Source of the DNA: Blumeriella jaapii
Lineage: Eukaryota; Ascomycota; Leotiomycetes; Helotiales; Drepanopezizaceae
DNA: 64,000 bases
Reading direction: 5' to 3'
NCBI GenBank assembly: GCA_009599575.1
Contig: VWND01000005.1
Span: 124,001-188,000 of the forward strand
Below the pieces are notes generated by a model. That model made no database searches. It had not been told where the DNA came from and was given only the letters and a program-made list of their open reading frames with translations. A program made the translations under genes and the position numbers. Positions 20,234 to 31,724 of the stretch are shown one piece after another (position 1 is the stretch's first letter; the number at the start of each line of letters is the position of its first letter).

Positions 20234-22477
20234 TCATACAAAGGCGCCACCTCTTCCAGCGCCCCTTCCGCCTCCTGCCCCAGGCTCCTGGTCTTCCGGC
20301 GGTGGCGGCGGCAACGCCCTCCCCGTCCCTCGACTCGTGCTGGTCGGCGCATACCGTCTTGGGTCGTAGTAGACTTCTTCCAACGCCCCACCAGCGACAC
20401 TCTCTCTCGGCCACATCAGATCCCTGCTCCGCTCGCTATCGCTCCTCGGCCTGGCTCTGTTCTCACTCGCTTGGCTCTCGTCCTCTTCATCTTCGTCTTC
20501 GTAAGGGGGGAGAGTGGTGTGATGGTCGGGATTCGTTTTACCCTTCACCAGTCCCAACCGCTCCTCTTCCGTCGCGCCCTTGATAGCAGGCGTACTGAAC
20601 CGGTGCGTGTTGTGTCGTTTGTGGCCTTGCTGTTGATCTTCGGAGGAGGTCCGAGCATGGCTTTGGCTTGACGCTTGCCGGAACACATTCTGGAACGAGA
20701 ATTGTCTCCGGGCAGAGTGCGGCGGCGGCGTGGGGGCCATCGACGGATGCAAGCTCCCCGAGCTTCCCAGCCTCGGGTGGTCCTCTACAATGGTGATGTG
20801 GCGCTCGCCGCCCGCGCCTTGATACTCGGTTTTGCCGTGCGACACGCCGTACGTGTGGTCGTGACCCGTCTCGTCATGGCCGTACGGGCTGTGGTCGACA
20901 GTCACTTTGTAGTTCGGGACGGAAATTTCGGTGAGCGGAACTGGGTGCATGGAAGACTGGGGATGGGCCTTCGATACGCTGTTGCGGGAGACGATCGAGC
21001 GGGCGCGCTGGAAGAAAGAGAGGGAAGAGGCGGTACCGGGGCGATCGTTCTCGTGGTCAGAGTCGTCGTCGTCGGTAGGGAAACGAGACATGCCGAGCGG
21101 GGGGTGTTGGACCGTCGCGCGTGGGATTGGGGTCTGACGCTCATACTCCGAGAAGGGGGTGGTGCGACGGGAATGAACGCTGTTGGTGCCGAAGGTGGTT
21201 CTGCGTCGGCGCAGACCGTCCCATTCGACATGCTCGTTCTCCCCAATCGGCGCGAGATCCTGTTGCTTCTCATCGTGCAGTCGCTTGACTTCTGCTAATT
21301 GCATCTTGTCTCTCACTTGCGAGATGCGACGGACGATCGCTGCTGCTCCCCGAATAGCATCGGCTTTGGGCTCCAGTTCTGATTGTTCTTGTTCGGCGAT
21401 GGTGCGGACCTGATCCAAGTCACCGGCAAACACGGCGGCATCGGGCACGTCCTTGGCGGATTTAGACAGTTGGAGCAACACAACGCCCGCGCAGATCGTG
21501 AAGAATCCCAGCACGACGGTAATGATGGAAGTCGGGGTGCCTTTGAAGCCCTTGAACAGAATGATGGATGTGATGATCGTGCAGCTGGTGAAGATCACAT
21601 AGTACGTGGGCGTGACCAAGGCGGCGTTGTACAAGTTCAACGCTTTCTGCGACCCGTGAGCGAGGAGATCCGAGGAACGGGAAGGGAGGCTTACGTTGAG
21701 ATAGATGATCTCTACCACGAGGGTAAAGACGACAAAGACCATCAAGACGTAGATGAACCAGTGGTTGAACTGCGGCTTCCCCGAAATCTGGGCAATGATG
21801 GCCGCCCCAAAGCCCTGTGTACACACCACACTCAAGCCTCCCGTGAGACTGCAGATGGCTAGATATACCATCATGGTCTTCTTCCCATATTTGGGCCCGG
21901 CCCAGAAAATCAGCACGGCGCAGGCAATCAGGACCACGCCACCGAAACTGAGAAAGCCAGGCTGGATCACGAATTTCTGCATCTCTTCGATATTGGCGAC
22001 CGAGGACTCCGAGGGCGAATTCATGGCGATGACCACCGACCCCAGGATACACAGAAAGCAACCAATCTTGCCCACGAGGCTCAGCCTCTCCTTCAGGAAG
22101 ATGGCCGACAGGATGGTGGTGACCACGACAGACAAGGCCCCCATGGGCGCCACCAGAATGGCGTCGACGAAGGCGTAGGCGCCTGCGTTCATGACCTCTC
22201 CCACGATCATCAGCACCATGCCGGCCCACCAGAAGGCATTCTTGAGGTATCCGTAGCCTTCGCCGGGTTCCTCCTCGTACTTCTCGTTCGCTTTCAACAG
22301 GCCGATCTTCTTCAGCACGAAGGAGACGCCGATGAACACGCCTGAGCCGATGGCGAGGGCGATCCCGATCGGTTTGTAGACGGCCGGTCTCGATTCCGAC
22401 GCTGGCTCGGTGGCATTGGTTGCTCGTGCGTAGAGGAGGTTCGCGGCGAGCAGGGCCGCATGCGCCGAGTGATCCAT
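20234..22477 (-). CDS. NIPA-family magnesium transporter
   Basis: A multi-pass membrane protein of the NIPA/DUF803 family, which carries Mg2+ across plasma or endosomal membranes in animals. It starts at the Met at 22477. Residues about 33-370 hold the transporter core, with helices such as IGIALAIGSGVFIGVSFVLK, the family segment AGAYAFVDAILVAPMGALSV, and LVTPTYYVIFTSCTIITSII. A long Ser/Pro/Asp-rich cytoplasmic tail of about 370 residues follows, typical of filamentous-fungal members. The frame is open throughout, but residues VSLPSRSSDLLAHGSQ interrupt the conserved IIYLN-KALNLYNAALVTP motif. They are encoded by a 48-bp GTAAGC...CGCAG segment (21647-21694) that must be an intron. Spliced length is 731 residues. 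The fungal substrate is inferred. Confidence 0.9.
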   Translation of the reverse strand: MDHSAHAALLAANLLYARATNATEPASESRPAVYKPIGIALAIGSGVFIGVSFVLKKIGLLKANEKYEEEPGEGYGYLKNAFWWAGMVLMIVGEVMNAGAYAFVDAILVAPMGALSVVVTTILSAIFLKERLSLVGKIGCFLCILGSVVIAMNSPSESSVANIEEMQKFVIQPGFLSFGGVVLIACAVLIFWAGPKYGKKTMMVYLAICSLTGGLSVVCTQGFGAAIIAQISGKPQFNHWFIYVLMVFVVFTLVVEIIYLNVSLPSRSSDLLAHGSQKALNLYNAALVTPTYYVIFTSCTIITSIILFKGFKGTPTSIITVVLGFFTICAGVVLLQLSKSAKDVPDAAVFAGDLDQVRTIAEQEQSELEPKADAIRGAAAIVRRISQVRDKMQLAEVKRLHDEKQQDLAPIGENEHVEWDGLRRRRTTFGTNSVHSRRTTPFSEYERQTPIPRATVQHPPLGMSRFPTDDDDSDHENDRPGTASSLSFFQRARSIVSRNSVSKAHPQSSMHPVPLTEISVPNYKVTVDHSPYGHDETGHDHTYGVSHGKTEYQGAGGERHITIVEDHPRLGSSGSLHPSMAPTPPPHSARRQFSFQNVFRQASSQSHARTSSEDQQQGHKRHNTHRFSTPAIKGATEEERLGLVKGKTNPDHHTTLPPYEDEDEEDESQASENRARPRSDSERSRDLMWPRESVAGGALEEVYYDPRRYAPTSTSRGTGRALPPPPPEDQEPGAGGGRGAGRGGAFV

Positions 22478-25085
22478 TGCGGCGAGCGGGACGGCGGAAT
22501 CCGCCGAGGGAGGATTCGAGGACTCCTCTGCGCCCGCAGATGATCACGCGTGCCGTGGCTCGTGTCGTGGCCCGCGGATTCGAGAGGGAGGGTCAAGGGC
22601 CGTTGCGTTGTTGCTGTCGATGCTCCGCTGCGTCGGCATGCGAATCTGGCGCCGTGGAGGATGTTCTGGGCGGCACGTAGACAGGGCGCGTATCGACGAG
22701 TATCGGCGAGTATCGCGAAGCCCCTTTCGGACCAGCAGCCGGGATTCAGGAGTCTGCGAGCAGATGGAGGAGGAGGTTGCTGGTCGGTTTCGAAATGGTT
22801 GCTGTGGGAGAGCTGGGGATATTGGTTTGTTTGGATTAGGTGGGGATGAGCGGTGCGGTGCGGTGGTGGGCGGTGGTGTGCGGTGCGGTGCCGTGCTACG
22901 TTGCAAGTCGTGAGGAGCAAGCCTTCACCGAATCTCGTGAATGAGGAGTTTTCTCTTCGACGAGAGCGCGAGGCAATCTGTCGGTCGGGCTGCGATCGAT
23001 GTTGTGGAGTTGTTGGGTCGAGCGGCGTGCTCCCCCCGCCGCCCATCTTGGCACCGGATACGCGTCGCCATCATCGAGGCTGCGCAAGCGACGGCTTCAA
23101 AGTCAACACGAAACGGTGGCAAGTTGATCAGGAGGCAGGCTTGGGACCAGGTCTACAGTACTGTACTGTACGTACGTACAGCACGGGGTGTACCCTACGG
23201 TATCGGCCAGTTGCACTACGTTTTGCAAGCGGTATCGCAATGGCCTTCTCGGTGGCTCCTCGACCGTGATCTTGGTTCTTGGCCTCGCGAGTCCCCTTTG
23301 TTGACATGGCGACGACCCTTGATAGCGAGACCAGGTCAAGTGCGGTACATACAGTACAGCACCAGACTCGGTGCAAGTAAAGTTATCATGCTTTACTTCT
23401 AAGTTACGGTCGGGACGGTACATCATTGCCATCTCCCAAAATAGAACCCCGACCTCGGGCCCAATCGAAAAGCGACGTTTTCCCATCAGTCCGAGCCACC
23501 GCCACGGCTTCAAGCTTCAAGCTGCAAGCTGCACTGCAAGTTTCAAGACAGGGCCACTCCACTGTGTACTATGGTACGGTACGGTACAGTACTGTACATC
23601 GTCGGCAAAGCCAGATGAACTGCGCGCAGCCCTTGTGAACCCCACAGAAACAGCCAGTGGTTTCATCGAGACGACATCTGCACATGCAAACTCATAGTAC
23701 TGTACAGTACAGTACGAGAGAGGGATTCGCTCCAGCCCCCCCTAAGTACGCGGCGCGCAGCCTCCTGTTGATTTCGCCTGATCCTGTACTGTGCTGTCCT
23801 GTACTGTACGGTCCAACGAGCGTGCTTGCAGCGCTCTGTCAGACGTGGGCTCCAACCGAGAACACACTAACCGAACGAAACAAAACAATGAAAAGTAGCG
23901 AGTTCGTCCAGTCTGCTATGCCAGGGCTGCCTCGCCTCTGCTCGGCTCACCCATGCTCTGCTCGCCCACAGCTGCCAACGGTTCTCGAGCTGGCACGCCG
24001 CTTCTACGCAGTCAGAATGAGCATGCCACGTCCGAAAATCACAGAGCCGCCAGAGATCGAGAAGAGATGCGTCGATGCTGAAAGCTTTCTCTGAGGGGAC
24101 ATGAGTTTCCAATCACCTTCTTCGAGCGTAGGGCCAGCGATGGCGATGGCGATCAGATCCGCAAGCACGCTCGGATGTGTTTGGCTTTGCTCGTACAGTC
24201 TGTGTACTGTACAGTACTGTCAAGATGCTTCTTTGGTAGCGAGCGCCGAGCAAAAGAAAGAAAAGGGGGGCCGTCGATGGCGTGGCGCGAATTGTGACAC
24301 CCGAACGCGTAACAACGACGGCGAGAGAATCTTCCCTCGTGCTCCAATGGCTCGCCATCCTATCAGAGAGTTGAGCACGTCCGGACGCAGTGACAAGAAC
24401 AAGCGCTACTGGATTTGGCTTGTGTCTCGCAGCAGATGAGGGCACCAGGCGGCGAAGAGCGCAGGCACCAAAGTAGCCACCATCCTGACCTCTGAGCGGC
24501 ATTTCAGCGCTGGATGGAAGGATACATGTGTTCTCTCCCTAAGCCTCGAAGAGGCCTCTAGGTCCTGTACAGTAACGCGTGTTGTTGCTATTCCTTTTGG
24601 CATTCCCGCACGGGTTGGATGCAACAGCAGGGATGAGATTGATTCAGGAAACACCAAGCTCATGTACCGTACCTAAGTAATACATACATACTTCTGGGAT
24701 CAATGCTTGACGCTCTGCCACATAACCTCTACCCAGATATCTCTTGGAAATTGGATATCATGGCACGGCACAGTCCTGCGCCATCTGAAAATGCCAGCTC
24801 GCAGCAGCAATGTTCTCTATCTCTCGACCACCTCCCGCGACGGCCTCGCATCACCACGTCGCAACTCGGCCGGCTCATGATCCTTTGTTCGTCGACGACG
24901 CAGCAGTACCCGCTTTGCCCCGGTCTCGAAACCAGTCGCGCTCTGGGAATTGGTTGGGGAAGCTTCCCACTGTCGCTGGCCCCAGTGCATGACGAGCCGG
25001 CGCCTACGGCCACACCCACTTTCTCTGGTGGACCTCACGACCTGGAGATCAGCTCCTGGACCACGGTCGCGACTCCTGGGAGTCC
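22478..25085. other. Intergenic region, no supported gene
   Basis: Open frames on both strands are long but overlapping and low-complexity, with no recognisable motif. TACTG/TACAG or TACGG runs occur near 23155, 23345, 23575, 23700, 23790 and 24200. The first exon(s) of the hypothetical gene at 25086 may lie between about 24700 and 25085. Confidence 0.5.
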
Positions 25086-26362
25086 ATGGACTCTGGCAGC
25101 GATTCAAGTCTCGAGAGGCTTCCAGATGGAGACGGGAATGGAGCGGCTGGGTTGCGGCCTCACGGTGATTCGATGAGCACCGTATCGGATCGTGTTTCTC
25201 GGCACGGCGTCTCCTCCAAGGCGCGCCGGCCAGAGACGTTGGGCCCGGAAGCCGGCGGAGAGGATGCAGTGGGCGTAACGCCGGTGTCGAAAGAACGGTC
25301 GCATCAATCGAGCCCGAGCCGCCAGGAACTAGGCGGCGAGGTCTCGGAACCTTTTTCCACGGGTAGATTGCCTCAAATATCTTTCATGTTGGCAGAGCGA
25401 AAGACGTTAGAGCGGAAGAGATCTGTAAGGGTTCTAAGTGTTTCCACTCGAAACAATACGCGGCATGCCACATGCTAAGAACCGCACAGGACAAAAGTCG
25501 ATTATCCGCAGGGAGGCGCTCCAACGAAGGATGCCGAAGTAACGAGACGCTCAGAAGTCAAGCCGTACCAACTCTCAAAGGGGAGGGGCCAGTCGAGGAT
25601 TCCACCCGCTCGAAAGCCTTGGGCGAAGGCAAAGGCAATTCCGCCCAACCGAACCCCACCCCGAAAGCGGCTCCGTCCAAGCCGCAGCGGAGGACCTGGG
25701 TCTATGACCGTTTTGGGAGAAGAGTCTGGCTTCGGTACGACCCTACGGAGGATGTTGACGAAGTGCACATCGACGAGGATGGGAACTACTACGCTTTTGA
25801 AACCAGAGGCTTGCGCGTGAAGCTAGCCTCGGGCCAGATCCATGACAGTAGCACGTCGCAGCCATATTGCACCAGCGATGGCAAGAAAGTCAACCTCAGT
25901 AAGCTTCTCGGGATCCATAGATCCAGCGAGGCCCACCGACCGTCGTCTTGCTAACGCGAGATCAGAAATCGTTCCCGACCTCTTCCGAACCAAGAAGCAC
26001 CAGAACCCCAGACCGTCAAACGACAGGAGCGCCGCCGTGCCCCAAACGCAGGGTCTGCCGGTGGTCCCCGGGGCCTGCGCCCAAGGGAGAAAAGTACCGC
26101 CCCGGAAGCAGGCACGGAAAACGGGCAGTTTCGGCGCCACGAAGAACGGGCCGCCATCCTCAGAGCCGTGTCGCGGAGGAAACGGCGTGTGAAGGCTTTC
26201 TTGACACCTCGCACGCTCATCAACAGATTGGGGGCTTCGACGACCCCTTCGGCGGAAGTGATGGAGAAGAAGCGCGAGCGTAAGGCGAAAATGAGAGAGG
26301 CGTGGACGAGCGCCCCGAGGAGATGGTTGCGTCTGCTCACGCGAAAGAGGGCTGATTCATAG
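25086..26362 (+). CDS. Hypothetical protein, multi-exon, boundaries uncertain
   Basis: I do not recognise this protein. The first visible exon starts at the Met at 25086 (MDSGSDSSLERL), although the frame is open back to 24993. It joins the next exon through a good intron at 25425-25489 (GTAAGG, branch TGCTAAG, CACAG), exactly in frame (RKRS to DKSRLS). Exon 2 holds a more ordered segment, RRTWVYDRFGRRVWLRYDPT, and EDGNYYAFETRGLRVKLASG. A second GTAAGC donor at 25899 has a branch TGCTAAC and acceptor ATCAG at 25965, but using it shifts away from the frame that reads best afterwards (about 26052-26362, Arg/Lys-rich, ending in LLTRKRADS). An acceptor at 26051 would keep frame. Confidence 0.5.
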
Positions 26363-27041
26363 ATCTTGAGCCGGACGGTACTTTGTGCGGTGCTACTGGG
26401 CTGTTTTCGTTTGTTCTTAGATAATGAGATTGTGTATATTAGTACATCGAAAGACGTACATAGATGAGACTCGTGAAAGATTGGTATAAGGGTTGCGATC
26501 TCCGGAACCTCGCTTAATCCAATCATCACATTTCTGTTGATTCGACCTTGCGACCCAAAAGATATGTCAAGGTACAGCACAGCATTTGACCGTCTTACAG
26601 CACTGCACGTTTCGACGCTTCCCAGCAGAACGAGGCAACGTTTGGTCTCGCCATGCTGCTCTCCCCCGTGGTTTAAATCAGGATTAGGTTTCCATCACGC
26701 ACGCAAAGTACGGACGCAAAGCCTATGTCCTGGGGAGGGAGCGGGGCTGTCTGGGCCCGATGTAAACAAACGGGGTTGACAACCAATTTCAGATGTCCCA
26801 TTCTATTCAATAAGCACTTAGCCATCAAGCTTTCGGGTCCGAGAGCGTGGTACAGTGCAGCTGTAGATACAGTTTTGCACAGTCCATCGAAAAGGCCGAT
26901 GGCCTTAAACTGCCGAGGCGTCCAGGGGTCTCGGATACGCCCGAGAGCATCAAACACTTCTTCAAACAACCACCTACTCAACATCCCCATCACCATGTGT
27001 CCGCCATATCAACACCCAAGCCGTCAGTAATCGCGATCAAG

Positions 27042-28010
27042 ATGGCCAGTCGTCTTATCTTCAAGGGGATGCACATCCCCAAGAGACAACAGCCACTCTC
27101 CAAAAGGCACTACAACGCCTCCTCCAACGCCACCAACGCGCCACATTCCACGTCGCCAGGAAACCCCGCGAACGATACCACGATCCCGACACCGAATACT
27201 GTGGCGACGATTCCACTATGGCAGCGCCTGGGGCCGCTGTCGAGGGGATTTCAGGCATACGGGAGGAGCCAGCGGAAGAGGCCGTATGCTACGCAGTTCG
27301 TCAGCAGCCTGGTTATATATTTCCTCGGAGACATGTCGGCGCAAAACATCAATGGGGACGAGTATGATTACCGGCGGACGCTGCGCGCACTCGTCATCTC
27401 GATGGGTTCCTCGATACCGAGCTACAAATGGTGCGTTTGAGCTACATCCACGCCCACGGAAGAGGGCCGGTCATGGAAGAGCGCCCATGAGAAAAGCGCG
27501 GCTCGTGGAACAGGATCCATGAAACGGGAGGTACACGTACCGTGTCGAGGACGGGGCTGACCGCACGGCAACAGGTTCATGTTCCTCGGCAACAACTTCA
27601 ACTACGCCTCCAAGACGCTCTCGCTGGCTACGAAAGTGGCCGTGAACCAGATCTGTTTCACGCCGCTCTTCAACACCTATTTCTTCGGCATGCAGTCTCT
27701 GCTCTCCGGCGACGCGCTCCCCGACGTCTGGGAGCGCGTGAAGAAGACCGTGCCCACATCCGTGATCAACAGTTGCAAGCTGTGGCCCGCGGTGACGGCC
27801 TTCAGCTTCACGTTCATCGATGCGCAGTTCCGGAACATCTTCGCCGGCTTCATCGCCATCGGATGGCAGACGTACTTGAGTTTCTTGAACAGAAGGGCCG
27901 AGGTGGAAGTGGCGGATGCCTCTGGCGACTTGGTGCCGACATCTGGGGCGAAGACCGTAGTCACGACCGGAGTGAATACCAGAGTGGCGCGAGATGCCCA
28001 GGCATGCTGA
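27042..28010 (+). CDS. Mpv17/PMP22 family membrane protein
   Basis: A member of the Mpv17/PMP22 family of small membrane proteins of the mitochondrial inner membrane (yeast Sym1, human MPV17) or peroxisome (PMP22). Spliced length is 274 residues from two exons: 27042-27430 and 27575-28010. The 144-bp intron has donor GTGCGT, branch CTGAC and acceptor ACAG, and its frame contains a TGA, so splicing is needed. After a Ser/Thr/Pro-rich, basic N-terminus that may be a mitochondrial presequence, family features are YFLGDMSAQNINGDEYDYRR (residues about 93-112), the FFGMQSLL helix, and the signature SCKLWPAVTAFSFTFIDAQF followed by RNIFAGFIAIGWQTYLSFLN. It is longer than Sym1 because of the extended N-terminus and short C-terminal tail. 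Whether it is mitochondrial or peroxisomal is not settled. Confidence 0.88.
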
Positions 28011-30122
28011 GCGTACGAGGTCTGGAACTTCGGCATTAGAGGTTTCGGGATGGGGCGTAGACTAGACTTGATACCAACGACATAGACGGCCGGCGTTTGG
28101 ATTGCTTTGGGACGGCGCGCTTAGACGGTCACGGCACACCCGCCTCACATAGTCCATAGAGGATATCTGCATCTGGTATGCGGCAGGGACTGTTGGAGAA
28201 ACCTAAGGGGCTTAGAGCTTTTTTTCTTTTTGTATCTAAGATGCAGCGGAACACATGTCTTAAGCGAACACCGGGCTGAACACATCAGCCCAGCAGACAG
28301 CCTATTCATCACAGGCAAACATGATAGAGAGCTTTTCCCTCCTCACGCCTTACCTAACTCTAGTTTTCGTTCAGATACAAGCCTCTCACAACCGAGTCCG
28401 AGGAATGGCGCTCTCTCACAAGGCGAACATCCCAGCCCTACGACCCTTATCCGCTCACAGTCGGCGCCGGGATTGCGGATCTAGCATTTTCGGAAAGCCC
28501 GGTCTTGAATCGGGGTTTGTGTGTCGTGGTCATCCTTGAGGGGACGGGACAAACTACAGCGTTTGCAGCGTCGGCTACATACCTTAGGTACCTGTTCTCC
28601 CTCACATCAGCAACTTGTAGATCTCCGACATCATCTCAACTATGCTTCCAAGATTGATTTCCCCCCTCCTGATTCACTCGACTCCGAAGCTCGGCATTCA
28701 CCCACTCGCCGCACAAGCTCTCTTGCACAAGATACCCGAAATGGCCGACACAGGCTCCTACAGTACAGTAGAGCTGGGATAGCGTGCGCCGCCACCCACG
28801 GCTAGCCCGTCGGGCGTATCTAAAGATAGTCTTTCTTGCACAAGTTTCTCCGGCCTGAACTCCCTCTTCGTAGAAAAGTCAACGACGACGTAGATCACGG
28901 GAACGAATGTCAAACTGCCGGACCCGGGCTAGTGTCGAAGTCGACACGATTGCCGTGCTGGCACGGGGCGGCCCAGACCCGAACGTCGGTGTTGTGTTCG
29001 AATGGCCTCCTCGTCTCTCTGTCTGTCTGTCCGGCATCTCGGTGTCCTCGTCCGGAGTCCTGTCGATACCGCCCGAGTCCTGGTCCGTGAGCGGCTTCTC
29101 GATCGTAAACCCGATTCGGGGATGCGAGTCCTGGACGCGAAGACCGAGATGACAACCGCGGTCTCTGTTGTGCTCGTGCGCGTCTGGGATCCCCGTGAGA
29201 TCAGCCGGTCGACGCCTTTCTCCCTCCTGCTTCTCGATCGAGAGCCCGCGGCGGCGATGTCTCGTGCCAGACGTGGCTGCCGCAGCCCGAAGCCGTCCGT
29301 CCACTGTGCCGGCCGAAAGCCCACGCTTAGCTTCCGGTCGGTTGCGCAGGTGTTTGGGGGTGGCTAAATGCAGCACGCAAAGACACCGTACGAATAGATC
29401 GTGAGCCGTGCTATTGCTGAATGCGGGTCTTGCTCTGTCTTGCCATCGTGCGTGGAGGAGTCGGTGGCTTGTAGTTGGGCTTGCTCAGAAGCGCTGTTCG
29501 CTGTTGCTCTCCTCCAGATCGAAGGTCGCAGATCGAAGGTCGAAGAGGGTTTCTTGCTTCAAGCATACTCGGGATTCCAAACCTCCCGCGAAGCAAGGCA
29601 CAGACTACCGTTGCGGCCGTACGCTCGCCGTCGTTCCGGTCTTCACCTTCGGAACCTACTGTAGCTCACGGTGCAATCGATCACACAAGTTTGGAGGCGG
29701 GCGTGCCGCAATTGACCGGAGGTGAACATCGGCCACAGCTTTGTCGGAGACGTGAATAAAAAAAGAACGGCATAATGGCGATGGAAAAATCCCGACGAAG
29801 TCAGCGAGACACATCAATCACCTTGGGCATCTCCGGCGTTGGCGTACCTGAAGGCAAATCCGACTTGGCGGAAGAGGCGGGACATGCATATACAAACATA
29901 CCCGTCAGTGGAGAGACAGGTGAGGCACGTGGCTTGTACAGTACAGTATGTACTGTACTGTAGATAGAACTCGCAGAGAGGCTTGCAACATCCCGCGAGG
30001 CACGACAGACAGCCGGCCACGAGCAACGGAAGAAAGAGTAGCGAGAAGCAAGCGAGACGTAAACAACCTAAGCGAGCGAGCATCAAGCGCCATTCCCACG
30101 TGGTCTCCACCAGGCCACGCCT
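28011..30122. other. Intergenic region, no supported gene
   Basis: GC-rich open frames on both strands around 28880-29380 overlap each other and show no family motif, so I do not call them. TACAG/TACTG runs occur at 28757 and 29935-29960. Confidence 0.5.
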
Positions 30123-31724
30123 CTAAAACGGGTACCTCCCCCCGCCTTGGCCCTCCCCCTCCTCCTCCCCCTCCTCTCCCTCCACCACCAGCCCAGCAGC
30201 AACCTGCTCCTCATGCCTCCGGTCCAAGTACTCCAACAGCACCTCCCCATACATCTCCCTGCCCTTGTACCGCGCGACGTCGTCGCCCCAGCTGCGCACG
30301 GCGCTCGCCAGCCGGCCCGGCACGTACGGCTCCGCGCAGATCTCGGTCACGGGGTGGAAGTAGGTGCGGATGGTGAAGACGACGCCGCCGCTGCGCGGCA
30401 GGCGGCGCAGCGACTGCCGCTCCGAGCGGAAGTGGTGCTGCGCGATCGCCCGGTTCTTCTCGGCCGAGAACCAGCCGATCGTGCCGGCGGGCCCGTCCTC
30501 GGGCCCGATCGAGGAGGACCAGGCGAGGTCGGGGTCGACTTGGATGAAGTAGTTGTTTCTGCGGGGGGGGGGGGGGGGCGCTCGTTAGTCCTCCGCGACC
30601 GACCTGCTGAAGAAAGCGCCCGATGGGGACGAGGGCACAGGGTGTTGATAGCGAAGCGAGGGCGAGTGAGAGAGGAACGAACGTACCCGCAGCACCGGCC
30701 GGTCCGGCTGCACCCGCCTGAAGAAATTCATCATGCCCTTCTCCAGCTTCGCCCGGTACCCCGGCACGTCGCCATGGTAGTGGATCTCGCTCAGCGGCAT
30801 GCCCCATTTGTCCTCCAGCCTCCAGAAGCCGGCCAGCAGGATGCTGCCCGCGAGGAGGTAGTACTGGCCGTCCGGCCGCTCGAACATGATGGCGAGGTCG
30901 TCCTGCGTCATGCGCGCCGCCATCTGCATCGGGTCCTCGAGGAGCGGGCGCTCGACGACGTTGAACGACTCCCCCGTGACGAGGTTGTCCATGCCGACGG
31001 GCGTGGCCCGGTAGAGCGTCGGGTACCGCTCGGGCAGGTACGACGTGAGCTCCTCGAGGAGCTCGCACGCGCCGTCGAAGGCGGACGGGTCCGTGTAGCT
31101 CGCCTTGGAGCCGCGCTCGAGGATGCGCCGGGCCTTGTCGGCGTGGAACTTCAGGTAGTGGTTGTCGAGTTCTGCCCGTCTATCCGTCAGTCCGAGATTC
31201 AACAAAAACGGGGAGGCAAGGAAAGGCCCCGAGACTCACCAATCCACTCATCCCACTTCATGTTCCTCAACCCCATCGTGATGTGATACGGCCCGTGCCG
31301 GAAAGGACGGTAAGCAAGCGGTTTCATGGTGTGCACATCCCAGCCGGGATATGGCGCTGCGGTCGGCCGTTTGAAGTCTTGCGGCGGCCATTCTGGTATC
31401 GCGGGAGAGTCAGCTTCTTGCTGCCAAGCGAGACCGCGATTCTCTCTGGAGCTACGCACCTCCAGGTTTCCGCTCTGGGGCTTTGGAATGTATGCCTCTG
31501 ACGGGTGATTTTCCAAGACCGGGCGTTGACGGACCACTGCCGTAGCATGGTCTCGTGAGATGTCGAATACCCCGGACCAAAAGCCAGGAGGTGAGAGCCA
31601 GCAGCAGCGCTCCGTACAGCATTACGCCCAGCTTCTTGCTCGCTTGCCGGATCACCTCGGATGGCTGTGTGTGCGTGGCAATATTGCCTGCCCATGTCTG
31701 GCCTTTCTCCATCAGAGTGTTCAT
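30123..31724 (-). CDS. DUF3445 family protein (heme-dependent oxidative N-demethylase-like)
   Basis: Fungal member of DUF3445, the family of the bacterial heme-dependent oxidative N-demethylase subunit. The fungal substrate is unknown. The start at 31724 gives an N-terminal membrane anchor (LGVMLYGALLLALTSWLLVR). Exon 1 (31724-31460) joins exon 2 through a 67-bp intron (31393-31459), giving KPGEWPPQDFKRPTAAPYPG. Intron 2 (31172-31239) gives KWDEWIELDNHYLKFHADKA. Domain landmarks are HGPYHITMGLRNMKWDEW, ELTSYLPERYPTLY, REIHYHGDVPGY-type sequence near 30770, NNYFIQVDPDLAWSSSIGPE, and LRRLPRSGGVVFTIRTYFHP. For intron 3 the strong donor GTACGT at 30686 breaks the frame. A weaker donor GTCGGT at 30603 with branch CTAAC and acceptor at 30559 keeps it, giving 473 residues. 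The poly-C tract of that intron acts as its pyrimidine tract. An acidic Glu/Gly C-terminus ends the protein. Confidence 0.85.

Noticed and set aside
20066..21862. Plus-strand open frames opposite the NIPA gene
   Set aside because: They are antisense shadows of the transporter and its Ser/Pro-rich tail.
28879..29376. 165-codon minus-strand open frame rich in Arg, Thr and Asp
   Set aside because: GC-rich DNA with comparable open frames on both strands and no domain, intron signals or repeat-independent structure; it could be real, but nothing supports it.
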